In this document: one piece after another, positions 25,921-33,171 of the stretch
How the letters are laid out: the number at the start of each line of letters is the position of its first letter
Position numbering within the stretch: the stretch's first letter is position 1
DNA from: Nonomuraea sp. PA05
Lineage (GTDB): Bacteria; Actinomycetota; Actinomycetes; Streptosporangiales; Streptosporangiaceae
Assembly: GCF_008086045.1 (NCBI RefSeq)
Contig: NZ_VSEY01000034.1
Span: 98,477 to 162,476, forward strand
Direction of reading: 5' to 3'
Length of the DNA: 64,000 bases
Made by a program: the position numbers and the translations under genes
The notes under the pieces: generated by a model
Told to the model about the DNA's origin: nothing
Seen by the model: only the letters and a program-made list of their open reading frames with translations
Database searches by the model: none

Positions 25921-26256
25921 TCAGCAGGACGCGGCCTCCAGGACGCGCAGGTCCCTGGGCAGCTGGAAGCCTAGGATCTGCGTCTCGGGTGCCGCCGCGA
26001 CACCCGATGAAGTGGCGCCCGGCGCCGCGGCCGCTGATGTGGCAGCGGAGACCCCGGCTTGCGACCCGCCGGCGGAGCCGGACCTGAAGAAGTTCGTGAA
26101 GGCCTGGGCGAGCGCCTGCACAGGCACGGTGAGACACACCCGTTCCGGATCCGGCCCCGCCGCGACCCCACCGGGCACGTCGGCGGCGGCCGGACTGGCG
26201 GGGGCGGCGGTGGCGAGAAGGGCGGCGGCGAGAAGAGCGAGAGCGGAGATGCGCAC
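25921..26256 (-). CDS. Small secreted protein with C-terminal cysteine (family A copy 1)
   Basis: I do not recognise a described family. The 111-residue product starts with a clear signal peptide (cleavage likely near AAA-D26). The mature part has the motif VCLTVPVQALAQAFTNFF (Cys41), an Ala/Ser/Gly-rich low-complexity middle and ends RVLEAASC, so the last residue is Cys111. Those are its only cysteines. The same design recurs in the protein encoded at 29320-29697. The gene lies between the ketosynthase (15 bp upstream) and oleC (34 bp downstream), firmly inside the ole operon. Roles such as carrier, envelope anchor or product-binding protein are possible but unproven. The GTG start has only a weak AAGGA site. 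Confidence 0.75.
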   Translation of the reverse strand: MRISALALLAAALLATAAPASPAAADVPGGVAAGPDPERVCLTVPVQALAQAFTNFFRSGSAGGSQAGVSAATSAAAAPGATSSGVAAAPETQILGFQLPRDLRVLEAASC

Positions 26257-26271
26257 AGCGAGAGTCCTTGG

Positions 26272-27507
26272 TCAGTATGGCGAGAAGATCAGCGTGGCGT
26301 TGTGGCCGCCGAAGCCGAACGAGTTGGACATCACCGGCCCCGGCGGCATGGGCCGTACCCGGCTGACGACGTCGACGTCGCAACGCGGGTCCAGGTGGTC
26401 GAGGTTGGCGGTCGGCGGAATGGCTCGTTCGTTCATGGACAGGACGGCGGCCACGGCTTCGATGGCGCCCGCGGCGGCGATGGCGTGCCCCGTGACCCCC
26501 TTGATCGAGGTGACGGGCACGCGGGCGGGGCCGAACACGTGGGTGATCGCCTGGGCTTCGGCCACGTCGTTGAGCGGCGTACCGGTGCCGTGCGCGTTGA
26601 CGTGCGCGATCTCGTCCGGTGCGAGGCGGGCGTCGGCGAGTGCGGCGCGCATGCAGCGGGCGGCGCCTTCGCCGTGCGGCGGCGGGGCCGTGAGGTGGTG
26701 GGCGTCGGAGGTGGAGGCGTAGCCGGTGAGCTCGGCGTGGATGCGGGCGTCGCGGCGCAGGGCGTGCTCCAGGTTCTCCAGGACGAGGAACGCGGCGCCC
26801 TCGGCCAGCACGAAGCCGTCCCTGTCGCGGTCGAAGGGCCGGCTGGCGCGTTCAGGCGCGTCGTTGCGCAGTGACAGCGCCTGGCAGCGGTGGAAGGCGA
26901 GCAGCACGGTCGGGGTGACGCAGGCCTCCGCTCCCCCGGCGATGACCAGGTCGGCGGAGCCGTCGCGCAGGAGGCGGGCGGCCTCGCCGATCGCGTGCGA
27001 GCCGGAGGCGCAGGCCGTCTCCACGGACAGGCTCGGCCCCTGGATCTGGTGGTGGATGCCGATGGCCGCCGCCGCGGAGTTGTGCATGATCATCGGCACG
27101 TGCAGCGGGCCCGGGTTGCCGCGTTCCGGGTGCCGGCCGGTGAGCATGACCGTCTCGTCGGTCATCCTGCCGCCGAACCCGGTGCCGGTGACGACCGCGC
27201 GCCGGTGCGGCGGCGTCCTGGGCGGGCCGTCGCCGGCGTCGGCGAGCGCGTCGGTGGCGGCGCAGAGCGCGAGCTGGGCGACCCGGTCGAGCCGGGACGC
27301 CTGCTTGGGCGTCAGGTACGCCGAGGTGTCCAGGTCGCTGATCTGGCAGGCGAAGCCGACGCCCAGCCCCTCGGTGCCGAACGAGGTGATCGTCCGGGCG
27401 GTGGAGCGGCCGGCCAGCAGCGCGTTCCACAGCTCCTTGGGGTGGGCGCCCGCCGTCGTGCGCACGCCCATCCCGGTCACGGCGACCCGGACGCGGGAAT
27501 CCCTCAC
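26272..27507 (-). CDS. Beta-ketoacyl-ACP synthase II-type ketosynthase
   Basis: This 411-residue KAS I/II-family condensing enzyme has a complete active site: Cys166 in VETACASGSH, His306 in NAHGTGTP, Lys336 in SIKGVTGH and His341 in the same motif. It is therefore an active ketosynthase, not a chain-length-factor-like dead copy. It would elongate an ACP-bound acyl chain with malonyl-ACP. The GTG at 27507 overlaps the stop of the ACP gene (GTGA), so KS and ACP are coupled. Classical oleABCD clusters do not carry this pair, which suggests a dedicated acyl chain is built or extended for the Ole enzymes. No acyltransferase or reductase is adjacent, so general fatty acid enzymes may assist. Confidence 0.88.
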   Translation of the reverse strand: MRDSRVRVAVTGMGVRTTAGAHPKELWNALLAGRSTARTITSFGTEGLGVGFACQISDLDTSAYLTPKQASRLDRVAQLALCAATDALADAGDGPPRTPPHRRAVVTGTGFGGRMTDETVMLTGRHPERGNPGPLHVPMIMHNSAAAAIGIHHQIQGPSLSVETACASGSHAIGEAARLLRDGSADLVIAGGAEACVTPTVLLAFHRCQALSLRNDAPERASRPFDRDRDGFVLAEGAAFLVLENLEHALRRDARIHAELTGYASTSDAHHLTAPPPHGEGAARCMRAALADARLAPDEIAHVNAHGTGTPLNDVAEAQAITHVFGPARVPVTSIKGVTGHAIAAAGAIEAVAAVLSMNERAIPPTANLDHLDPRCDVDVVSRVRPMPPGPVMSNSFGFGGHNATLIFSPY

Positions 27508-27752
27508 GCGGACTCGCTCAGCAGCAGCCGCGCCTTGGCGTAGACGTCGCCCACCGTCCGGACGTCGGCGAGGGTCTCGCGGGGCAGCGGCCCCCACGTG
27601 TCCTCCAGGGCGACGTGCAGTTCGGCCAGGTCCAGGCTGTCGGCCTCCAGGTCCTCGCGCAGCAGCGCGTCCTCGGTGACCCGGCTCGGATCGACCTTGA
27701 GAATCTTCGCGCAACGCTCGCGCACCACGGTCACGATGTCGTCGTCGCTCAC
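27504..27752 (-). CDS. Acyl carrier protein
   Basis: This 82-residue acidic helical protein has the phosphopantetheine attachment motif EADSLDLAEL with Ser39, and the usual preceding helix (VVRERCAKILKVDPSRV). It would carry the growing acyl chain for the ketosynthase encoded next (GTGA overlap). The GTG at 27752 is preceded by GGAAGGAG at good distance; an upstream extension to 27797 looks non-coding. It is the first gene of the ole operon, about 40 bp downstream of the ~80-bp element that is repeated before the second small secreted protein gene. It is probably a specialised, non-housekeeping ACP. Confidence 0.9.
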   Translation of the reverse strand: MSDDDIVTVVRERCAKILKVDPSRVTEDALLREDLEADSLDLAELHVALEDTWGPLPRETLADVRTVGDVYAKARLLLSESA

Positions 27753-27791
27753 GTCGGGCTCCTTCCTGCCAGCGCGTCGAAACGCGGCTCG

Positions 27792-27873
27792 TGTCACCCA
27801 GCGTCGCCGATGGGGCGATAGATGATCACTTGTGGCACGTCGTCCGCCGTTAAGGAGTTGATCAAGTTTTGCC
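27792..27873. promoter_or_regulatory. Conserved ~80-bp regulatory element, copy A (upstream of the ACP-KS-ole operon)
   Basis: This segment matches 29747-29827 at about 85% of positions by eye. It holds two palindromes, TGATCA (27823-27828) and TTGATCAA (27858-27865), whose centres are 36 bp apart, exactly as in copy B. On the minus strand a TTAACG lies at the -35 position relative to the TGATCA region. It sits about 40 bp before the ACP start and about 105 bp before the divergent gene at 27979. I infer a shared operator/promoter; the binding protein is unknown. Confidence 0.75.
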
Positions 27874-27978
27874 GCGAAGCGGTTCGCCCGTGCCGCCGCA
27901 GATCATGCTCGCTTCTGTCGTGGGCGCGCCTGCGAGGGATCAGCCGCGCACCGATCACGGCACGTACGAGGAGATGAC

Positions 27979-28548
27979 ATGCCCGTTCACCCGCTCATGC
28001 CCGTAGCCGCGGCCCTGGCGGCCGTCCTTGCCACCGCGCCCGCCCCCGCGCCCGCCCCCGCGACCGCCTCGGCGACCGTTCGGCAGACGCTGCTCACCTG
28101 CCAGGTCGCCACCACCTCCGAACGTCCGATCACGTTCTCCCCGCCGGTCAAGCTGCTGCCGCGCACGGTGACGGCGCAGGCCGGCATCGTGCTGACCGGC
28201 TGCGCCTCCGCCTCGCCGTCGGCCGCCCACCTGCGCTCGGGCATCATGAACGTGCACAGCACCGGCCGCGCCTCCTGCGCCGGCGTGCGGGACGTCCGCG
28301 GCAAGGGCACCATCACCTGGTACGGGGCCGACGGCAGGCAGACGGGCGTGTCCACCGTGCGGCCGTCCGTGGAGAAGGTGGCCGGTTACAACCCGGGCGA
28401 CATGCTGCTCGGCGGGCGGGTCACCAAGGGGGCGCTGGCCGGCTCCAGCCTGGCCGGCACCGCCACCCCCACCTCCGACGTGAACGCCTGCGCCACCAAG
28501 GGGCTGAGCGCCGTCCACGGCACCGGGAAGATCACCTTCATGACCTGA
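27979..28548 (+). CDS. Secreted protein of unknown function
   Basis: I do not recognise the family with confidence. The 189-residue product has a signal peptide (hydrophobic core residues 8-20, then an Ala/Pro-rich APAPAPA segment) and a mature domain with four cysteines (in LLTCQ, LTGCAS, RASCAG and NACAT), consistent with two disulfides. Similar four-Cys secreted proteins are common in actinobacteria without known function. The ATG is 5 nt after GAGGAG. It is transcribed away from copy A of the conserved regulatory element, so it may be co-regulated with the ACP-ole operon. Its end overlaps the convergent methyltransferase gene by 11 bp. Confidence 0.75.
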   Translation: MPVHPLMPVAAALAAVLATAPAPAPAPATASATVRQTLLTCQVATTSERPITFSPPVKLLPRTVTAQAGIVLTGCASASPSAAHLRSGIMNVHSTGRASCAGVRDVRGKGTITWYGADGRQTGVSTVRPSVEKVAGYNPGDMLLGGRVTKGALAGSSLAGTATPTSDVNACATKGLSAVHGTGKITFMT

Positions 28549-29266
28549 CGTAGGCGCGCTCGATGAAGGGGCGTTCGCAGAAGTGGTAGAAGAGGTAGAT
28601 GCCGAGCTGGAAGGCCGCCGCGAAGGCGAGGCCTTCCAGGGAGCGTGACCAGACGGCCCAGCCGTAGGCGTGCAGGTTGCCGGCGCCGTACATGGGGTTG
28701 CGCAGGTACCTGTAGGGGCCGGCGACCACCAGCTCGCCCGCGTCCTTGAGCGGCCGGCCCGCGAACATGTCGCGGCAGTAGTAGGTGTCCAGGCCGGCGG
28801 TGCGGGCCGCCCAGACCTTCGTGAACGTGCCCGCCGCCATGAGCGCCGCCCCGATGACGTACGCCGCCCAGGACGGGATCGCCGCCGGGAGGCTGTCGCC
28901 GTAGGCGTAGATGACGACGGCCTGGGCGAAGCCCTGGTTCATGAACAGCAGGCCCAGGGCCACCTCGTACATGGCGTAGGCGCGGTCCTCGCCGAAGCGG
29001 GCGATGAGGGCGGTGCGGCCGGGGCCGCCCAGTGTCAGGCTCAGCCCGCCGTAGTACAGCAGCCACACCGCGGTGGCGTAGGCGGTGGCCACGGCCGGGG
29101 TCGTCAGCACGGGGGTGAGCAGGTAGTACAGGGCCGCCATCGCGGTGAACAGGAGCAGGCGGGCGGGGCGGTAGCGGGTGCCGCGGTCCAGGCGCAGGCC
29201 GGAGATGCCGAGCAGGATGATGGGCAGCCGCCAGGTGGCGGGCCGCGCGGTGGTGATGGTGTGCAT
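28538..29266 (-). CDS. Isoprenylcysteine carboxyl methyltransferase / phospholipid methyltransferase-like membrane protein
   Basis: This 242-residue integral-membrane protein has about six helices. Near the C-terminus is the motif GPYRYLRNPMYGAGNLHAYG, the cofactor-binding signature of the ICMT/PEMT membrane methyltransferases, and it ends FCERPFIERAYVRS. Members use S-adenosylmethionine to methylate a prenylcysteine carboxyl, a phospholipid headgroup, or other lipid-linked groups. It follows the second small secreted protein gene (53 bp gap, same strand). That neighbour ends in a free C-terminal cysteine, so an ICMT-like role is tempting, but this is inference. The ribosome site GGAAG is weak. 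Confidence 0.75.
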   Translation of the reverse strand: MHTITTARPATWRLPIILLGISGLRLDRGTRYRPARLLLFTAMAALYYLLTPVLTTPAVATAYATAVWLLYYGGLSLTLGGPGRTALIARFGEDRAYAMYEVALGLLFMNQGFAQAVVIYAYGDSLPAAIPSWAAYVIGAALMAAGTFTKVWAARTAGLDTYYCRDMFAGRPLKDAGELVVAGPYRYLRNPMYGAGNLHAYGWAVWSRSLEGLAFAAAFQLGIYLFYHFCERPFIERAYVRS

Positions 29267-29319
29267 GTGCGGGTCTTCCGGTCGCTGGACGGGTGGTGCC
29301 GTGTGTCCCGTGGGCCGGG

Positions 29320-29697
29320 TCAGCAGGGGGCGGCTTGCAGGACGAGCATGTTCTCGGGCACGACGGGGCCGGACGGGCGCGGTCCCGACGCCTGCACCTG
29401 GGCGGTCCGGGGCTGAGCAGGGGCGATGACGCTGGGCGCCGCGGCCTCAGCTACGGCTGGGGCGATGGCGCTGCCCGCCGCGGTCTCTTCCGCGGCGGGC
29501 GCGGCGCTCGCCGCGAAGCTGGACAAGAAGGTGCTGAACGCCTGGGCCATCGCCCCCACGGGCACGCTGACGCACAGCTTGCCCGTATCACCGCCGGGCG
29601 CGGCAGCCGGCGCGGTGAGCGGGTCGGGGGTGTCGGCGGCGGCGGGCGCGGCGAGCAGGACGGTGCAGAGGGCGGCGGCGAGAGCGCGGAGGCGCAC
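29320..29697 (-). CDS. Small secreted protein with C-terminal cysteine (family A copy 2)
   Basis: This 125-residue protein is a paralogue of the one at 25921-26256. It has a signal peptide (cleavage near AAA-D22), the motif LCVSVPVGAMAQAFSTFL (Cys42), an Ala/Pro-rich middle and the end MLVLQAAPC with Cys125 as last residue. Compared with copy 1, the pattern [VL]C[LV][TS]VPVxA[LM]AQAF[TS]xF and the terminal VLxAAxC are kept while the middle has diverged. The GTG start has AAGGAG 6 nt upstream. Copy B of the ~80-bp regulatory element lies 50 bp upstream, at the same distance as copy A from the ACP gene. I do not recognise the family. Confidence 0.75.
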   Translation of the reverse strand: MRLRALAAALCTVLLAAPAAADTPDPLTAPAAAPGGDTGKLCVSVPVGAMAQAFSTFLSSFAASAAPAAEETAAGSAIAPAVAEAAAPSVIAPAQPRTAQVQASGPRPSGPVVPENMLVLQAAPC

Positions 29698-29746
29698 GGT
29701 GACTCCTTGGTCGAGGCGGCGACGGATCAGGGCGCGGGAGGCGATC

Positions 29747-29827
29747 TGTCACTCAGCGTCGCCGATGCGGCATTAGGTGATCACTTGTGACGCGACGTAC
29801 GCCGTCAAGGAATTGATCAAGTTTGCC
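29747..29827. promoter_or_regulatory. Conserved ~80-bp regulatory element, copy B
   Basis: This is the partner of 27792-27873. It holds GTGATCAC (29777-29784) and TTGATCAA (29813-29820), with centres 36 bp apart, and a minus-strand TTGACG (29808-29803) at -35 position between them. The GTGATCAC palindrome then falls where the -10 would be, which suits a repressor site. It faces the small secreted protein gene on the minus strand and the aldo/keto reductase on the plus strand. Confidence 0.75.
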
Positions 29828-29917
29828 CCGCACGTGACGATCCATCCGCATCCGCGTGGTCGGCGGCGGCCGGCGCCGTGGGGTGTTTGGCCGGAACGCT
29901 TCCGGCCTCTACCGTGG

Positions 29918-30781
29918 ATGATCGTGACAACGGAACGATGGGCGCTGGGCGGCGATCTGAGCGTCGCGCGGATCGGCTACGGCGCGATGAAACTCACCGG
30001 CTGGCCGAGGGGCGAGCGTCCCGGCAGGGAGACGGCGCTGGCCGTCCTGCGCAGGGCCGTGGAGCTCGGGGTGAACCACATCGACACCTCGAACTACTAC
30101 GCCCGTGACGGCGTGGCGGCCAACGAGCTGATCCGGGAGGCGCTGCACCCGTACCCGGACGACCTGGTGATCGTGACCAAGGTGGGGGCGCTGGTCGAGG
30201 GCCCCGACATCGCCCTGCCCGCGCCGCGGAAGACCGGCCTGACGCCGGACGGCCTGCGCCGCGGCGTCGAGGCGAACCTGCGCTCGCTCGGCGTGGACCG
30301 CCTGGACGTGGTGAACCTGCGGATGGGCGACCTCGACCGCGGCGGGACGCCCCTGGCCGAGCCGCTGGAGACGCTGCTCGCGCTGCGCGAGGAGGGGCTG
30401 ATCCGGCACCTGGGCGTCTCCAACGTCACGGCCGCCGAGGTCGAGGAGGCCCGCAAGATCGCGCCGATCGCCTGCGTGCAGAACCTCTACAACCTGACGC
30501 GCCGCGAGGACGACCCGATCGTGGACGCCTGCGCGGAAGCCGGGATCGCCTACGTCCCGTTCTTCCCTGTCGGCGGCTTCCAGCCGCTCACGGCCGAGCG
30601 CCTGGACGCGGTCGCCGCCAGGAACGGCGCGACGGTGCCGCAGGTGGCGCTGGCCTGGCTGCTGGCCCGCTCGCCGAACATCCTGCTCATTCCGGGTACG
30701 GGATCGCCGGCCCACCTGGAGGAGAACGTCGCCGCCGGCAGGCTGAGCCTGAGCGTGGAGGATCTGGCCGAGCTGGGATAG
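29918..30781 (+). CDS. Aldo/keto reductase
   Basis: This 287-residue TIM-barrel oxidoreductase reduces aldehydes or ketones with NADPH. The family's catalytic Asp and Tyr are visible in HIDTSNYYARDG and the Lys in IVTKVG. The strand LGVSNVTAAEVEEAR, QNLYNLTRRE and the cofactor segment LIPGTGSPAHLEENVAA follow in order. I chose the ATG at 29918; a GTG 6 nt later is equally possible, and no ribosome site is obvious, so the message may be nearly leaderless. The gene faces copy B of the conserved element. It converges on the ChbG-like gene with 12 bp between stops. Confidence 0.9.
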   Translation: MIVTTERWALGGDLSVARIGYGAMKLTGWPRGERPGRETALAVLRRAVELGVNHIDTSNYYARDGVAANELIREALHPYPDDLVIVTKVGALVEGPDIALPAPRKTGLTPDGLRRGVEANLRSLGVDRLDVVNLRMGDLDRGGTPLAEPLETLLALREEGLIRHLGVSNVTAAEVEEARKIAPIACVQNLYNLTRREDDPIVDACAEAGIAYVPFFPVGGFQPLTAERLDAVAARNGATVPQVALAWLLARSPNILLIPGTGSPAHLEENVAAGRLSLSVEDLAELG

Positions 30782-30793
30782 CGGACGGCGGCG

Positions 30794-31624
30794 TCAGGCC
30801 CACCAGCTCTCGACCACCTCGACGCCCTCGCTGTCGAGGGCCTGGTGCCACACGGGGTCACGCAGCAGCCGCGCCTCCCACGTCCGCACGATGCCGTCCG
30901 GGCCGATGACGGCGTCCTCGCGGGACGGGTGCAGGAACAGCTCGCTGGTGCCCTCGGGCAGGGCGGCGAGGCGGCGCAGGTAGTCGTCCCTGAGCCGTTC
31001 GTAACCGCCGAGGTCGCGGGCCGTGCTGCGGTTGGTCGCGATCGTCTGCGGGATGCGCACGCCGAGCGCGTCGGCGTGCGCGACGGCCTGCGCGTGGGCG
31101 GCGGCGAGCGGCGGCGGGAGCGGCCCGCCGAAGTACGGCTCGGGGTCGCGGGGCAGCCGGAAGGCCAGGCCGTTGCGGGCGCACCAGGCGAGCGTCCCGG
31201 CCAGCCAGGATCGGCCGTGCAGGCCGTACAGGGTGCCGGAGTGCGAGTCGGCGGCCACGGGCGGCAGGCCCTGCGCGCGCATCCAGCGGAGTTGCGCGTC
31301 CGCCTCGCGCAGGACGTCCGCCGTCTCGCCGCGCGCGCCGAGCACGAACGGGTCGTCGCTGAGCGTTCCGTCGGGGTCGGCGAGGCCGGCCGCGCCGTCG
31401 AGCGGGCGCCAGCGCGGCAGGCCGCGTTCGCTGGTGAGCGTCACGTGCAGGCGGGGCACGACGCCCGCCTGCCGCATGCGGGCCGCGGCCTGCTCCGCCT
31501 CCGGCGAGACGCAGATGAGCGTCGTCGCGGAGACGTGTCCCTCGGCGAGCAGCGCGGCGATGACGTCGGTGGTTCCAGGCTCGCGGCCGAGGTCGTCGGC
31601 GGTGATGACGACGCGACGGCTCAC
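30794..31624 (-). CDS. ChbG/HpnK (YdjC-like) family carbohydrate deacetylase
   Basis: This 276-residue protein starts RRVVITADDLG, the hallmark of YdjC/ChbG proteins, in which the DD pair binds metal. SHSGTLYGLHG contributes the second metal-binding His, and FLHPSRED is the conserved closing motif. ChbG removes an acetyl group from chitobiose-6-phosphate or chitooligosaccharides; HpnK acts on hopanoid N-acetylglucosamine. The GTG start overlaps the stop of the GPH symporter (GTGA), so the two are coupled. The chitinase and LPMO genes just upstream support a chito-oligosaccharide substrate. The exact substrate is inferred from context. Confidence 0.85.
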   Translation of the reverse strand: MSRRVVITADDLGREPGTTDVIAALLAEGHVSATTLICVSPEAEQAAARMRQAGVVPRLHVTLTSERGLPRWRPLDGAAGLADPDGTLSDDPFVLGARGETADVLREADAQLRWMRAQGLPPVAADSHSGTLYGLHGRSWLAGTLAWCARNGLAFRLPRDPEPYFGGPLPPPLAAAHAQAVAHADALGVRIPQTIATNRSTARDLGGYERLRDDYLRRLAALPEGTSELFLHPSREDAVIGPDGIVRTWEARLLRDPVWHQALDSEGVEVVESWWA

Positions 31625-33000
31625 CGGGGCTGCTCCGTGGCGCTGTCGTCCACAGCGGTCCCGTCCGGCTCGACCGCCTCGGGCGGCGTCTCCACCGGCA
31701 CCGAGATGAGCCACGCCGCCACCGCGCCGATCGCGGTCAGCACGAACGGGTACGCGCACAGGTACACCCGGAACGCCAGCCCGGGATCGCCCCCGGGGTC
31801 GTCCCCCGAGTTGTACCCGAAGAACACCCCGAGCGACGTCAGCGCCAGCCCGGTCACGATCCCGTTGAGCCGCGAGAAGAAGCCGAACGCCGACAGGAAG
31901 AGCCCCTCCCTGTGCTCCCCGTTGCGGGTCGCGTCGGCGTCCAGGACCCGCGCCACGATGAGGTCGTTGGTGGCCAGCATCCCCGACCACCCGGCCCCGA
32001 CGAGCACCCCGGCGGCGATCGCGGTGAGCAGGTCGGTGGCGAAGAACAGGGCGGCGAAGCTGACCGCGAGGGCGGCGAAGGCGATCCGCCAGGCCCACAT
32101 GGCGCCGCGGCGGGCCACGACGCGCGTCCACACGGCGAGTCCGGCCGCCGAGACGAGGATGACGACGCCCTGGAGGTAGAGCGCGTTCACGACCGGGAGG
32201 CCGAGCGAGTAGCGGACGTAGAGCTGGATGCCCGAGAGCACGAGCGCCATGGCGATGCCGTAGCAGGCGCCGGTGAGCCCGACCGTCCAGAACATCGGGT
32301 TGCGCACGATGGACCACACGCCGGGCAGCAGCCGGGACCGTTCGCGCGTCGAGTAGCGCGGCCGCTCGCGCGCGCTGAGCGCCATGAACGCGATCACGAC
32401 CACGGCCACCACCCCGTAGATGATCGCGGTGGTCTGGAAGCCCTCGGTGGACTCCTCGGTGCCGAACACGCTCGTCGTGAGCAGCGGGGTGACGGCGAGC
32501 GAGATCACCAGCGCCACGAGCTGGAAGCCCTGCCGCAGGCTGTTGGCGACGGCGCGGTCGCGCTCGCGCGGGTACAGCTCGGGCAGCAGCGCGCCGTAGT
32601 TCGCGTTGAGCATCGAGTCGAAAGCCTCGCACAGGATCGCGAACACCGCGAACCACACGACCAGGCCCATGCCCTCCAGCGAGGACGGCGCCGAGAAGAA
32701 GGCGATCATGCAGGCGGCGAGCATCGGCGCGCCGACGAGCAGCCACGGCCGCCGCCGGCCGAACCGGGTGCGGGTGCGGTCGGACAGGTGGCCGAGCAGC
32801 GGGTTGTCGAGGGCGTCGATGACCGCGTAGATCACCATCACGGCGCCGTAGGCGCGGACGTCGAGGCCGAGGATGTCGACGTAGTAGAGGATCATCGATC
32901 CCTTGATCATGTTGATCGGGATCGAGGTGCCGAACATGCCGATGGCGTAGCGCCACGCGGGAGTCCGCCCCGGGTCGGAGACCGTAGCAGGCTGGGACAC
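31621..33000 (-). CDS. GPH (glycoside-pentoside-hexuronide) cation symporter-type sugar transporter
   Basis: This 459-residue twelve-helix membrane protein matches the GPH/MelB branch of the MFS fold. The conserved GHLSDRTRTRFGRRRPWLLVG segment is the family loop between helices 2 and 3, and DALDNPLLG supplies the acidic residue on helix 2. Such proteins import sugars with H+ or Na+. I chose the GTG at 33000, preceded by AAGGAAGG; the extra upstream codons look non-coding. It is translationally coupled to the ChbG-like deacetylase, so it may import acetylated amino-sugar oligomers released by the neighbouring chitinase. The substrate is inferred. Confidence 0.88.
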   Translation of the reverse strand: MSQPATVSDPGRTPAWRYAIGMFGTSIPINMIKGSMILYYVDILGLDVRAYGAVMVIYAVIDALDNPLLGHLSDRTRTRFGRRRPWLLVGAPMLAACMIAFFSAPSSLEGMGLVVWFAVFAILCEAFDSMLNANYGALLPELYPRERDRAVANSLRQGFQLVALVISLAVTPLLTTSVFGTEESTEGFQTTAIIYGVVAVVVIAFMALSARERPRYSTRERSRLLPGVWSIVRNPMFWTVGLTGACYGIAMALVLSGIQLYVRYSLGLPVVNALYLQGVVILVSAAGLAVWTRVVARRGAMWAWRIAFAALAVSFAALFFATDLLTAIAAGVLVGAGWSGMLATNDLIVARVLDADATRNGEHREGLFLSAFGFFSRLNGIVTGLALTSLGVFFGYNSGDDPGGDPGLAFRVYLCAYPFVLTAIGAVAAWLISVPVETPPEAVEPDGTAVDDSATEQPR

Positions 33001-33125
33001 GCGATCACCTTCCTTGCGGGGGGCGGCGATGCCGTACGGGGGCGGGCATCGCCGCGAGCCCTCACGGTACGGGTTTACCCCCATTCAGGTGATCGTCCGG
33101 CGGCGGCCTCTCGTTCCACCCGATC

Positions 33126-33156
33126 GGCGGCGCCCGGCTTCCCGCCGGGCGCCGCC
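33126..33156 (-). terminator. Strong hairpin terminator after the chitinase-LPMO operon
   Basis: A perfect 13-bp stem (GGCGGCGCCCGGC, 5-nt loop TTCCC, then its complement) lies 15 bp beyond the LPMO stop on the minus strand. No U-run follows, as is usual in high-GC actinobacteria. It separates the secreted chitin enzymes from the symporter-deacetylase pair. Confidence 0.8.
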
Positions 33157-33171
33157 GGTCTGGTCACCGCG

